Assembly (NCBI RefSeq): GCF_937616625.2
Contig: NC_065574.1
Coordinates: 8,372,501-8,436,500 of the forward strand
Direction of reading: 5' to 3'
From: Mercurialis annua
Taxonomy: Eukaryota; Streptophyta; Magnoliopsida; Malpighiales; Euphorbiaceae
Length of the DNA: 64,000 nt
A program made the translations under genes and the position numbers. Positions within the stretch are counted from its first letter, which is position 1. Each line of letters starts with the position of its first letter. Of the stretch, positions 34,158 through 46,870 are shown piece after piece. The notes beneath the pieces were generated by a model that saw only the letters and a list, made by a program, of their open reading frames with translations, made no database searches and was not told the origin of the DNA.

Positions 34158-35319
34158 AATTTAAATTTATCTCAATTTGACCTTAAACCTTATAAATATA
34201 TGGCTTGGTAATTTGATGCCACATGGTTGTCAATTGTGATGCCATGCAGTCTAGATAGATTAAATATTCAATTTTGGAGAATTAAATAAATATCCAGCGA
34301 ATTAGCTAAATTATGATAAATTCACAACGTTTTTGAAAGATTTAAATAGAGTTTCAAAAAATCTAAAAAAGTTTAATTTTATGGCACCACTAGTCCTAAT
34401 AAATAACGGCTTGATAATTTGATCAATTGTTTGAAAAGATAATGATAATACTCTCATTTTACATCAACCGGTACTTTTAAATGACGTGACTATTTTTATA
34501 TTAGTTATCAAATCTAAATACAGCTCGTTCTCTCTAATCGTACAAGTACAACACCAGTGATGGTTTATAACAGATGGTCTAACTTTTAACAAAATGAAAA
34601 ATATGAAAATGAACAGTGGATGGAAAATATTAAAGGACCTAAAATGAAATTCTCAGTAAAGTAAAGGGGAATAAATATAAATTTTGCCCAAATTTTACTC
34701 CTGCTTATGAAAAATACAGTGGTTATATTATCACAGTGTATTGTATACAATACTGATAATTTAAAAAACTGAAAAAATAGGAAATAAACAAAATTTGGCA
34801 ATAATCGAATCGCTATTGTTAACAAAATTTACTACTTTATCATAAATAAATTTAATATTATCCTTAACATCCAGTTGGGAAGGTGGACAATGAATGAGAT
34901 TATTAATTAAAATTATCTTACAAGATGATGTTCTCTTTCTTTCATATATAGAGGAAAACACCAAAGTTGCTGACCATCATAAATAAACCTTCGCCTTTTG
35001 GGTACTGTTATATATTGGAGCGATAAGTGTGAAAAAACAAATCTGACATAGAGATCCATTAGATTAGGAAATATTTTAATTTTTATATTGAGCTAATGAT
35101 TTGAAAATTTTAATTCTAATATTGGTAAACATTTTATTTTATTTAATTAAAAATTTAACTTTTTTTTGATAAAAACAATTAAAAAACTCAATTGAGAAAA
35201 ATCAAACAAAAATATACCAAGGTTACTCTGTTACAGCCAACACCAGGGCTAACCAAAAAACACTGCTCAGTGCTTGGAAAGGGGCTTTTTATCTATAAGT
35301 TAATTTGTCTTTAAATTAC
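34158..35319. other. Intergenic, no gene seen
   Basis: AT-rich. Short frames near 34.6-34.9 kb show no domain or splice context. Confidence 0.4.
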
Positions 35320-35331
35320 TTTGATGCATTA

Positions 35332-35516
35332 ACCACCAGAGGTTGGTCCAAGTGGTAAGCAGTTTGATATTACTTAAGTAAGGTCTCGGGTTCGAGTCTT
35401 GTAAATGCAGAAAATTTCCGCTAGTAGACTCATTCGCCATACCTGATGCGTAACGCGGATCGGATCCAGATTAATCAGAGCGAAATCCTGAAAATTGGAT
35501 GGGCAGCTAATTTTTT
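35332..35516 (+). mobile_element. Au-like SINE, complete
   Basis: 185 bp. It starts ACCACCAGAGGTTGGTCCAAGTGG (Pol III A box within TGGTCCAAGTGG). The B box is GGTTCGAGTC. It ends GGGCAGCTAATTTTTTT, the short T tail of Au-type plant SINEs. A perfect 12-bp target duplication, TTTGATGCATTA, flanks it (35320-35331 and 35517-35528). The intact duplication indicates a fairly young insertion. Confidence 0.88.
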
Positions 35517-35528
35517 TTTGATGCATTA

Positions 35529-37440
35529 GTATATCATGGGGCCCATATTTTTTATTTTATGCATAAGATTAGAGTCATGTTAGATATTTGTAAGTATGAA
35601 CACATAGTTATAACATAAAGTTGAACAATATTTTGACAAGTGAACTCTCACATAAAAAACAATAAGTAGTACTTTTTATTTTTCGAAGGTGAAAAATCAA
35701 TCAATACCATTTTACACAAAAAGAAGTGTGATTAAAAAAAACAATTGTATTTAATGGCAAAAACAAAAGGGAAGATATAAAAATAAAATAATTGATAACA
35801 GAAAAAGAATGAAATTCGAACGATTAAAGAAGAAAAATAACGCTTTATAAAAATAATTAAAATAATCGATGAATCGTTCATTTTACTTCTTCAATTCCGC
35901 TCATTCTACCTATTTAATTTAGCTTCTAATTATAAATCCAATAACACCCATGTGACCGATAGATCTAGATATGTTGCTCAATAATGTATTAATTTAGCTC
36001 CATACCTAATAATGAGTAGAGACAATCGAAAGTAAAGTAATGAAAACAAGAGTATGAAAATGATGTTATCTTATCTCTGATTTGAAAGGAGAAAACCAAA
36101 CATAGTGGCCACCCATACAAAAGGGAGACCCGGAAAGGGAAATAAACTTCACTTTTAACCACAAACAAACAATTTATACATATTCACCCTCAATTTATCT
36201 ACATAATTTTTCTTATTGCTTGTTTAAATGTATAAAAATTGCATTCATATAATTTTTTGTGTCTTAAAAATATTTTAATTGCTCTTTATTTTCAAATTGA
36301 CAAAAAAATTTAAAAACTGTATTTATTTTATTACACTTGTGTATATTTATTCTCATGTAGAGAGATAAATATCCGAGCTGAAATGAATACAAAGTATGCT
36401 AAATTTAAGCTCGAATGTGTTTTATAAGCTAAAATTCGAGTTTAAAATTGAGCTTGAATGAGCTTAAGTTTTTAAGTTCGGGTTCAATCTCGAACAATAT
36501 CCCAACTGTTTGAACTCGAACAATATTCAAACTACTCGAGGTGGATTTGAATAATCTGAAATTCAAATATAATAAAAAGAATTATTAAAATATTATTATA
36601 TGTGAAGTTTTAAAAAAATCATTACGATATAGAATTTAACTAATTGAAATAATATAAATCTAATTTAATAAAAAGTAAATTATTATTTTATGTGTAAAGC
36701 TCATTTTAGCTCGCGAGTTTAAGAGATATCTTTATCTGATACGTGAATAGCTTGAGTTCAAAGTCAATTTGTGTACTTGAGTTTTGAGCAGGGTGTGGGG
36801 ATTTTCCGATAATGAAGAAATAAATCATGGTACGGAGTACATGTCTTGTATGTATTGTGATCAGTTCACTATTAGTTGTTAATTGTATAATTGTTGTGAC
36901 AAAATATCATGAACTGAGTTAATAATTAGAGAAAATTATATCTGTTTTTATATTTTATTAATTGAAAATTCATAAATAATACTAACACATTCAGCAAGAA
37001 TTGTTATGTTGGCTTGGCGCTTTTTTTTTATATATAACTGTAAAAATAATCACCCATGTATTGTACCAAACAATATGATAAAATTAAATTAATGACAATT
37101 TTTCTCCGTCTTTATCAATTATTGTTCCAACAATTGACACTGTCAAAATTGATGTTATTAATTTAGTAATGAATAATTTATTTTGTGATAAATAAAAAGA
37201 TTGATAACAAATAGATAGATACATATTAATAATATAGCATATTAATATAAATATTGAATTAAATAGTAATTTATACAAAATCACAAAAAAGAGCATTTGA
37301 GGAAATAATAGGGCAAAACATGATTTAAATTGCATTATTATTGTTAATAACATATCTTAGAGAAGGATAAAAAGAAAAGAAGAAGTTACATTTACAGTTA
37401 GAAGTTATTATTCTGATAGGGTAACATACTAGTACTAAGT
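35529..37440. other. Intergenic, no gene seen
   Basis: About 36400-36560 contains GAGCTTGAATGAGCTTAAG / TCGAACTCGAAC motifs of a common plant repeat class. Otherwise AT-rich and featureless. Confidence 0.4.
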
Positions 37441-38313
37441 TTAGGAAGCTGCAGCTAAAGGAGGATGATGAGGAGGAGAAATAAATAAAATTGGTGCAGA
37501 TTTAGTCTCATTTTCATTCTCTTCTTCTTCAGCATCCCATAGAAATCTAGCATATGATGCTAACACATAGCTGCAAATATTTCACACTAAAACAATTAGT
37601 TATAAATTTTACTCAATTTGTTACTATATTAATTAGATAACTCACCAGTCCTCTGGTGCAGTTTTAACAGCTTGATCAAAGTAAGTTTCAGCTCTTTCAG
37701 CATCCTTTTCTTTTTGCCATATTAAATCTCCATAAACTGATAAAATATTTCCATCACTTGGATTTGCTAAAATTGCTCTTCCACAGTATTCCTCTGCCTT
37801 AGCAAAATCTCCTCTAACCTGCTCACAAATTCACAACCAAAATATTATCATAGTATTATCAACATATATTAAAAATTTCAAATAAATGTTTATGAGTTAA
37901 AATATCCTAATTTATACCTCCTTCAAGAACTTAGCGTAGTTTCCAAGTAACAGTGCATTTCCAGGATTTGCTGATATCATCTTTTTGTAATAAGCATCAG
38001 TATTTTCATTCCTGTAAAACTCTGATCCCCCATTACCATCTCCACCATCTGATCTCTTCCCTCCACCGCCACCGCAACAGCCGCCGCCACCGCCTCCACT
38101 CCCGGTTGCACCACCGATCACCAGCGTCTGCAAACCACACTCTTTCTTGTTCACAGGCGAGCCATTTTTATGTTTCTGGAGATTAGTTTCTTGCAGAGCA
38201 AGCGAAGATTGTGGATAATGAAAAGAAATCGATTTGGTTCTTTTAAGAACCTCAAATTCTGGTTCGGGTAGCCAAGAATCCAGAATTGGAGTTGAAGAAC
38301 TCCTTAAGAGCAT
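37441..38313 (-). CDS. Small tetratricopeptide-repeat-like protein
   Basis: Three exons, 38313-37918, 37818-37646 and 37570-37441, give 232 residues. Junctions are GAG|GTATAA...GAGCAG|GTTAGAGG (phase 0) and GACTG|GTGAGT...TTGCAG|CTATG (restoring Cys). The N-terminus has [21 protein letters not shown], then a Gly-rich stretch and [23 protein letters not shown]. After the first intron follow [20 protein letters not shown] and [18 protein letters not shown], then [17 protein letters not shown]. These are TPR-like helices of a plant family (At5g20190/At1g80130 type) with no assigned biochemical activity, probably protein-protein contacts. A G-box at 38528-38533 and a TATA-like element at 38356 lie upstream. 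Confidence 0.85.
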
Positions 38314-38355
38314 GTTTTATAATATTTTACAAACAGAGTGAGAATTGAACGAGTC

Positions 38356-38366
38356 TTTATATATAT
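38356..38366 (-). promoter_or_regulatory. TATA box of the TPR gene
   Basis: ATATATATAAA on the minus strand lies 43 nt upstream of the start codon, implying a very short 5' UTR unless an upstream start site is used. Confidence 0.4.
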
Positions 38367-38527
38367 TGAGAAGCATGTAACATAACGTGATGATAGTGTC
38401 TGAGCCGTTGATTAATGATCTTATGGTAATAAAAGGACAAAGACACTGACAATGATGTGGTGTCTTCCTTATAGAGCCCCACGAGTGAGCCACGGGCTTG
38501 TGAGACGCGGACACGTTGACTATAGGT

Positions 38528-38533
38528 CACGTG
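38528..38533. promoter_or_regulatory. G-box (CACGTG) upstream of the TPR gene
   Basis: TCACGTGAG is a G-box/ABRE-like core about 215 nt upstream of the start codon. bZIP or bHLH control is an inference from the motif alone. Confidence 0.4.
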
Positions 38534-39852
38534 AGATTGGACCCGCCATTGCTGGTTAGATTTCTTTTTCTTTGTAATAGAATAGTAAAGAATGGACGGC
38601 TGATGCAGGTTTTGTGAGTGAAACAAAGGGTGCATCACTGTCGTCTTAGCTTTGTCTCGCATCTCCACCAAACCAGTTCAGACACGTAGTTACCAAGAAT
38701 CAAACAAAGGGAGATGAGTACCAAAAGCATGAGAAAATTAGAGTAAAGAAGAGTCGAGAGATTGTAATGGCAATGGTATGATAGCTCAAGATAGCAATAG
38801 TAAACTGGTAATGTTAATGTGAATGATAGGGTTAGTTAGAATAATAGTCTGTCTTTAAGTCAATTGCATAATATGAGTGAATTTTAGAGACCGCAATTAT
38901 CAAATTTAAAAAATATTTGATCTAAAAATAAAAGATATTGTCACTAATAAACCTAAAAATAAAGAGTGTTTTTCTTAATTAATTAAAATTATTAGGTGTA
39001 AGTGACTTAATCCTAAGGAACAAGTTCAAGACCGCAATGACTTTTTTTTCATATACATGCTTAAAAGGTATACAAAAATCAAACTAAGCCAGATTACGGA
39101 TATTGTATATACAATTTGATTTGATTTTTTTTTAAAAAAATTAACTTTTCAATCGGTTCGATATGAAAATAAGAAAGCTTCAGGTTCATTTTTAATGAAC
39201 TTATTCAAAAAACTGAAGCAAATTAATTAAAATCAACCGACTGAATCGGTCAGTTTGATTAGAAATATTTAAAATTTTGTAAAATTGATTCAATTTGAAC
39301 AGAGAGCACATCTACTATTGCCGTCATTTCTATAAATTAAAGTAAATTTCTAAGATTCAATAATTCCTCAAATTGCACTGGTTGGTGATTTCAAATCTCT
39401 TAAGCTGAAAAGGGACAATTTTCATCTCATCTCCCAAACTTACAAGACACTAAGGACAAAACCTACCAGAAGTGTTCAATTCAATGGCATAGTGGGAACA
39501 CAGAGTTTCAGGTTTAGTACATGCTTGGACTCACTGTAACATTGATATAAACTATAAAGACTAAATAACCACCACCTCAGGGAAAAAGTTGAATGTAAAC
39601 AAAACTATGATATCCATCAATATAGAAATGGCAAATAAATTGAATGTTAAACAACACTTCCTGCATATGAATGTTTCACTTCCATTGAATTATCCAGAAT
39701 TTCCTAATTTAGACAAGCAAAATGAATGTGATAAATGCACTATAATGATCTATATAGAAATGGCGTATTCTTTCTTAGTATGTATGTTCTAATACCGGTC
39801 ACTCTCCCTCTAAGACACTTACAATATATATACAATTTAAATGCTTACAACA
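38534..39852. other. Intergenic, with one GGTTCGGTT-type foldback
   Basis: About 39095-39260 is an inverted repeat with AATCGGTTCGATATG and its partner CCGACTGAATCGGTC, of the same class as 20251-20609. The stretch from 39.3 kb to 39.85 kb probably includes the 3' UTR of the next minus-strand gene. Confidence 0.4.
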
Positions 39853-41577
39853 TCATCTTCTAAATCGAGATCCCTTGTTTGGTCTACCACTGTCTCCGTT
39901 CCTTCCGTCCCAGGCAGAGGCCCAGAAGAATAGAGACATCCATAAAAGAACAGCAGAGAAGATCTGAATGCGGTCCTGAAGTCTAGACAAAGTTGCAACA
40001 ATACCTGCACCTAGATTGAAATTACAAAATCACAACAGGCAAAGCCAAGATACCAAAAACACCTGATAATGAATTATTCAAATCTTCACCGCCTTCTCGA
40101 AAGTTAACGAGAAAGATGAAGGCTAACAGAGTTGGAACTACATGTGATTCAACAAATGCACAGACAACTATTACAGATTGAGCTACGCAAAATACGCGTG
40201 CACACACACATAGACGCACAGAAACAGGATGAGAAACACAGCAGATGATAAGAATAAGCCAGTCCTCAAGCTTCAGAACCGAACTCTAATCATAACCAAT
40301 GCATAAGAAATTCTAATAGCGAATTCTTTTATAGTATCAGCTTCTAATTCAACCTAAGAACTCTAGCGTCCTTAATCACTTAATTATAATTAGCTATATT
40401 CTAAACACACGATCTGCACCATGAGACACCTAACATAATTGATAAATTGCAGTTGTACTACTTTTCATGCCCTTCATGCTAATTCTATGAGTTAGAGTAG
40501 GGTAATTTTGGGAGTCGGCTCTTGGCGACCGGAACAAAAATATATACAGTATCAACATCCACCAACCTAAATCACTACAGCCAATGACTGACTGAACTTT
40601 TTCTTTTTTCTTCCGTTTTCCTGTGTATCCTCATGATTGTGAAATATAGTAATAAACTATCTTTCTTCTAGACATAAAGTGCATATTTCAAGAATTGCAT
40701 CTTTCCTGTCATCCTAGTGTTGCATTAAGGGCTACCTAAATGCATAAAGCCAGTTACCGGAGTATAATATACCAATATTTCTTTTTGGTACAAAGTCCAT
40801 AGATTTCCTGAACGGATCCCAACATATGAATGTTGTCTATCAACATTTCTTAAATCGATTGGGATTAGTATCTACAACAAAGAATCATTAAATCTGATTC
40901 TCTTCTAATTACAATCCACTAAAGCTTTAATCTTGACAACCCCTATCAAACTATACAACGGTTCATATATAACAAGCTTCTCGGTAGCACGGACACAGAG
41001 AAACGGAACACTTGGACACACACATTGAGAAACGGAACAATTGGGCACAGACACGGACTCCGAGAAACGAAACACTTGCAAACGAACACGGTGAAACGGT
41101 GCTAATTTAAGTAAAAAATGAAGTTTCGTGTCCGAAGACATGTTCATGGGATGAAGTATCCGTGCTAGCTAGACAAGCCCTTAAACTCTAATTAATTTGA
41201 CTGATAAACTGCTATTTCACCGCAACAGACCCAAATTTTTCAAATTTGTTATCCATCCATAACTATATTTAAACCTTACAATTACTTCAAAGTGCAAACA
41301 TAGAAAAACATAAAATTAAGCTGAAAAGAAACAAGACCTTAAAAACGGTACCTTCGCGATCATTCTCCTTGGGAGGAGGCGGGTCGGGTTGTGTATTGGG
41401 CGGTTGCGGAGATAATCCTGCGTGAACACGGCTTAGACGTGATCGTGGCGGTAAGACTGAGCGGTGGATATTAAAAATTGCGACGGACACAGATGGTGGA
41501 TTTTTCAAGTTAGACTTAGCAAATGAGTACGCTGTGGTTGCGCCGCCGGCAATTGTCGCCGGATAAACGATGAACAT
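39853..41577 (-). CDS. Unrecognised 127-residue single-span membrane protein
   Basis: Two exons, 41577-41352 and 40010-39853, with a 1,341-bp intron (GAAG|GTACCG...ATCTAG|GTGCAG). The frame continues across the junction (ENDRE|GAGIVATLSRLQDR) and ends with a normal stop. The N-terminal 55 residues are rich in Ser, Ala and Arg and nearly lack acidic residues (MFIVYPATIAGGATTAY... RSVLPPRSRLSRVHAG), consistent with a plastid or mitochondrial transit peptide. A Pro-rich hinge (PNTQPDPPPPKEND) precedes a conserved-looking helix, LSRLQDRIQIFSAVLLWMSL, continuing FFWASAWDG at about residues 83-110. A basic tail follows. The frame upstream of the ATG is open but lacks another ATG. I recognise no family; an organellar membrane protein is an inference. 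Confidence 0.65.
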
Positions 41578-42949
41578 TTTGGGTTTAGTTCGTTGATTTT
41601 CCAGTTCTATGGGATTATTATTGTAAGGTGTAAACCGTACACAAATTGGGCTGGGCCGAAATGGTAGAGTTTGGGGTGTTGAGGAAATTAGGCCCAACAC
41701 TACCAAAGGCCTAATTAATCTGACGAGTACGGATCAGATTGTTTCATTGCAAAATCACTATATGAAATAAACGTGTCTCATACCTAGCTTTTCCTTTTTC
41801 AATTTTACGATTCTTTTTTTTCTCTAAATATTGTATGAAATCAGCTCCTCAGTTTCACCTAAAAGAAATCAATCAAACAACAATAACAACGAGATTACTG
41901 CTTCGTCGTTATCGGAATGAGCAGAGACTACCGTTTTGCCATAATCGGAATCAGCGGATCGCCGTTGATGAATGTCGTCGAGATTACTGCTTTGTCATTA
42001 TCAGAACGTCGTTAATGAGTTTCTATTTTTATTTTGTTGCAATTTCTTCTTGTGTTTATCCTGATGTTGATGGTACAGCAGAGCAACCCGATGTTAATAC
42101 AAGAAGATAAAGCACGAGAAACAGAACAATGACGGTGCCGTCATCTGTATAGTTAATCTCCGGTCAATTGCTCAGCGGGGAAGATGAATTTTAAGATTGT
42201 AAGGTAGGTGGGTTGTTGAGCTATAGCTTCATGCTCAAGAGAATGGACTGTTCTGTGTTGATGGTGGTTTGTGAAATTACTTTGCAGGGTATTGAGATCA
42301 AGATGAGTAAGAAGAAGTGGAGTGTAAATTTGGACATTTTGAAGGGATTAATTTGGTGTTCAGCTAGTTTTTCCGGCGAGTAAAAAATATACAAAACTGG
42401 AAAATGGAGGATGAAGTTGATTTACTGAGTACCATGGGGCCATTCTATTGTAGAGTTGGCTTAATATAAAATTAATGTATTTGAAGCTTCAACATTTTTT
42501 TTTCTGGATTCTGGAATGGGATTTGACCTTTTGATTTTGATTTTAATTATAGTGCCCAGTAGAGGACCTGGAAGCTGCTGCATTTTTTTATCTGAGTTCA
42601 TGGTTCACCCTTAAATTTAAAAAAGATGTTTTGGCCTGGGACACCACCTCGAAAGTCTCATTTTAGAGCAGCAGCTAAAATGAGAGAATCTTGGAGAAAT
42701 AGTACCTTAGACTATGGGCAAGAAAATAAGCAATATACCATTTATGGAAGGCGGTGAAGAAAAATAAATTAAGAATAAGAAGGTTCATCTAGTATCCTAA
42801 CTAAAATGCATATTTTAGCACAAGTGAAGTGGGAACCATGTTGATTAGAACAAAAGATCAATTCACCCCTCAACTTGGTAAGAAATCTATAAAAGGTCAT
42901 TTTAGAATAACAGTAAAAAAGATCAACAAATATTTTGTAATCTTATTTT
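41578..42949. other. Intergenic, no gene seen
   Basis: Contains short frames (for example 41835-42110) without domains. The stretch near 42780 shares AGAAGGTTCA.CTAG...CTAACTAAAATGCATATTT with 52140-52180, a dispersed repeat of unknown type. Confidence 0.35.
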
Positions 42950-44710
42950 CTATAATAATAAATTTTACAGCGATTTATTCCGTCGTAGTAAATTCATGGT
43001 ATATAGGTAGAATACCGATGGTTAACTATTAGTAAAGTCATTTTAAAATATTAAATTTTACAAATTGAATTCTGATTTTGTACATTTAATAACATTGATG
43101 GTAAAGTGTTCATTGTTCTAGTTGTTCTGTGACTGTTAATTTGTCTAGACCGATAGTAAATTAACAGTAAATTGATAGCAAACTGTTAGTAAAGTGACTT
43201 ATCTTTAAATAAATTGATAGTAAAATATTAGTAAATAGTTAGCAAAGTAACTTATCTTTTAATAAACGGATAGTAAACCATTAGTGAACAGTTAGTAAAA
43301 TAACTTATCTTTTAACAAACTCATAGTAAACCGTTAGTATATTAGTAGTGAACTTTTTTAAGTAAACCGATGGTAAATTAAAAGTAAATTTATGTTTTAG
43401 TAAACCGATATTGAACTAATAGTAAATTTATCCTTTAGTAAAATATAAGTAAACCGATAGTAAATTAATAGTAAATTTTTTAGTAACTTCATAGTAAATA
43501 TTTTGTAATTTTACTCTACAATATATTTTATAACTGTTTATTCCGTAGAAGTAAACTCATGGTAAACACATGGTAAACTTGTGTTAAACTAAATTTGAAA
43601 GATTAAAATTTATAAATCAGAATTTAATTTCGTACTTACTAATATTAATGGTAAACCGATAGTAAAACCAATAATAAATTATCCATTCAATTTTGTATTT
43701 TGTAATAGTAATTTATTTTAATCAGAAATTAATTATTTTATGATAGTAGACCAATAGTTAATATCTATTAGTTAACTCATAGTAGACCATAAGTCTACTA
43801 TGAGTTAACTACTCGTTTAGTCAACCAAAAGATAAACTATTTTTGTATATATTTATAATATTGATAGTAAATCAATAGTATATTTATCTTTTAATAAATT
43901 GATAGTAAAAATTGTATCTTTTTACTAAAATATTATTTTCATCTTCTAAGATAAATATCCAGAAAAGTCGCAATCGTAAAGGACAAACAAATATAGTAAA
44001 TTGATAGTAGACCAATAGTTAACTACCTACTAGTTAACTGATAGTAAATCATTAGTAAATTGATAATAGACCAATAGTTAGCTACCTATTAGTTAACTGA
44101 TAGTAGATCGTAAGTTAACTACTCGTTTAGTAAACCAAAAGATAAACTAATTTTATATATATTTATAATACTGATAGTAAATCAGTAGTAAACTTATCTT
44201 TTAATAAATTGATAGTAAAAATTGTATCTTTTTATCAAAATATTATTTCTATCTTGTAAGAAAAATAGCCAGCAAAGTCGCAATCGTAAATGACAAACAA
44301 ATATAGTAATTGATGAAAAAACCTATTTGAAGAAAAAATCAAACACTTCACTAAATATAAATTTTTACTATAAATTTACTAACAGTCAACTACTGGTTTG
44401 CTTAAAAAAACCAGTTTTGCTTAATGTATAAACAAAAAAGTATAAATTAATTTTGTACATATTTATAATACTAATAGTAAATCGATCATAGACTTATCTT
44501 TCGATAAACCGAAAATAAAACTAATTCTGTACCTATTAATAATAATGATAGGAACCAAAAGTAAAACTAATTTTACACATGTTTATAACACTGATAGTGA
44601 ACCGAAAGTAAAAACTAATTTTATACATGTTTATAATAGTGATAGTAAATCGATAGAAAAAAACCTATTTACTATAATTGAAAGCATTCAAATACACTAA
44701 TCATTGATCA
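42950..44710. repeat. Long array of degenerate AGTAAACCGATAGTAAA-type motifs
   Basis: Roughly 1.75 kb is dominated by variations of GATAGTAAAC, AATAGTAAA and TTAGTAAACC. A larger duplication with a period of about 310 bp is visible (about 43848-44030 against 44158-44315, both containing TCGCAATCGTAAA.GACAAAC). Non-coding. Confidence 0.75.
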
Positions 44711-46049
44711 AGAAATTTTTTAGTACAGATGTTGGAGCTATAACTTTTGGATAGTCTACAAATCATTAAATTACAATTTTAATTTGATCATTGAAAGTGC
44801 AGATTGGCCGCACTTAGCTCCTTTCAGCAATTATGGCCTAATTACCTTCGCAGTCATCATTCTAAAATTAAGCATCAGTTGAGCAGTGAAAGTAACTTGC
44901 TAGCAACCTTGAAGTCACTTGAGCACCGATCCCATTCCTAACAAGACTAATATTTGCCATAATCTCTGAGAGTGAAATGTTTTCTTGGATGAAATAACAT
45001 AATTGAAAGAAAACTTGAAGGAAGATTACCTTAGTGCATATGATGGTCGCCTCTAGTTGCTACTTGTCTGTACCTCATCAAATGGATGAGAATCCCATTA
45101 AGATTAACATGAATGAAGCGTGTCCTAAGCTAAATCTGTCAAAGAAAACCAATGACAAACACATAATAACTTGTGATAAATAAAATAAAAGCCACAGAGA
45201 CCATTTATCAAACACTGTATATGCAATAATGATGATAATATTAAAGTACATAGATTAGATGGTAAGTACTCATTTTTTCTGCAAAATTATAAAATTGAAA
45301 AGTTAAAATAAGAAAGTTTCATACTAACAAAATAAAACACAACTTAATTTTTGCATCTTGTCAGAAATTTAATAAAACAAAACACAACCCAATGTTCTAA
45401 TTTAATAAACAGAAACTCAATTTCAGTTCCTCATAATTAATTAGATATGAAATATTCTTATAGACCACAATACAAAAAAGAGTTACCAGTCACACTAAGC
45501 GATTAATGCAACAAGAGCTACAATTGGATCATTCCTTTTAGATTTTGCATCGCCGACTTTACCTCTGAATGTTGTGAAGCCAGATTCATGAACATCATCG
45601 TAGCTCTATCCAACAATTGAAACAAGCTAAATAGACTAAGTAGTAGCAGATGTTACTTACCAGAATCGAAGAAATCGTATTTTGGAAAACAAGAAGTTTA
45701 TTTTGCAAAGAAACTTGAGTCAAATAGTAAAATTATTATTCTTTCAGTCAATAGGTAGGAGCGAGAATATTTTGCTTAATAGAAGGTATTTGTCTAAAAA
45801 TCTCTTGGGGTGTTTGGTTTGACTTAAAAAGAGTTAATTAGACAAAATACTTACAACTTCTCAACTTAATTAGACAATTACGTTCATATCTTTCTGTTTT
45901 GAAAAATACAATTTGTTCTTTTCTTTTTTAATTTGTATACTTTTAATTTTACACAAATATCAAATACTCTTCTAATCTTTTCATAACCTAATTTCTTCAA
46001 ATAAAAGTCATGGCAGCCAAGAGTAAATAGAGAGGAAGTAACTGTTGAA
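44711..46049. other. Intergenic, unresolved gene debris
   Basis: About 44800-45200 and 45500-45650 have higher GC. The minus strand reads short open stretches (for example FRGKVGDAKSKRNDPIVAL near 45.5 kb) that I cannot assign. There may be remnants of a gene next to the proteasome pseudogene. Confidence 0.3.
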
Positions 46050-46268
46050 CCACGTGAGACGACCGTCGGCAGTGAGACCGGCAATAGCAACGCCGATGTA
46101 GTCATCGACTTTGAAGATCTTCTTTTGGTGAGACGAGAGCTTAGAATTAGCCATATTAACGCACGCGAGAACCACGTGAGTCTTAGATCAGAGTCCAATT
46201 GCCGCTGAGCCTTACTTTACGGCCTCCATGGCATACTCTACCTGGAATAGCCGTCCGACGGGACTCCG
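46050..46268 (-). pseudogene. Proteasome subunit alpha type-1 (PAF1-like) pseudogene fragment
   Basis: On the minus strand a single frame reads SPVGRLFQVEYAMEAVK, stop, GSAAIGL, stop, [20 protein letters not shown] and then [23 protein letters not shown]. This is the N-terminal part of a 20S proteasome alpha subunit of the PAF/alpha-6 class. Two in-frame stops (TAA where Gln is expected, TGA where Arg is expected) and an abrupt loss of similarity after DGR show it is dead. The piece is continuous with no intron, so it may be a processed copy or one exon of a duplicated gene. Confidence 0.85.
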
Positions 46269-46387
46269 ATTTGGTTTCCGGTTGGGGTTGTTTATTCTTT
46301 GTTTTGGCTGGATTCTTGAGTTTTGTTGGGTTCATTGTGGAGGTTTGTGGTATATTGTCGTGATTGTATAGATAGAATCAATGTTCA

Positions 46388-46870
46388 GCCTGCACTCTAG
46401 GTGTTTGAAGAAATGCTTATGAGAATTGTAATGTTTTTGGGATGTTGGATAACTAATGGTTACTACTGGGTAAACCGTTGGGTAACTTAGTAATAAATTT
46501 TATTTTCAATATATTATAAATAAAATCGTTAGTTAACTGGTTGTCGTCGCCGGAGGTAGCGAACCTGTTGTGATGAAATTTATTTTGTTGCTATTTAACC
46601 AATCGTTAGTTAATTGGTTTTTCTTTTGTGAACAACGGTGGTGATGTGGTGGTAGTTCGATTTTTGGTGTTGCACTGCCTGCACTCTAAGTGTTTGAAAA
46701 AATGCTTATGAAAATTGTTATGTTTTTGGGTGTTGGATAACCAATGGTTAACATTAGGTAAACCGTTGGGTAACTTGTAATAAACGTTATTTTAAATATA
46801 TTATTAATAAAAATGTTAGTTAATTGTTGTTGAATTTTAATTTGTTGCTATTTAACCAATAGTGTATTAA
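46388..46870. repeat. Two direct repeats, period 289 bp
   Basis: Copies start GCCTGCACTCTA(G/A)GTGTTTG at 46388 and 46677 and run on through GTAAACCGTTGGGTAACTT and TTGCTATTTAACCAAT. They share motif style with the 42950-44710 array. Confidence 0.75.

Noticed and set aside
37084..37353. 89-codon minus-strand frame
   Set aside because: AT-rich, hydrophobic low-complexity product downstream of the TPR gene; no supporting signal.
41578..41706. N-terminal extension of the 127-residue protein
   Set aside because: The frame is open upstream but contains no ATG, and it would precede a good ATG followed by a transit-peptide-like sequence.
45480..45650. Minus-strand stretch FRGKVGDAKSKRNDPIVAL as a gene
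   Set aside because: Only about 35 open codons, no recognisable family, and splice signals not convincing.
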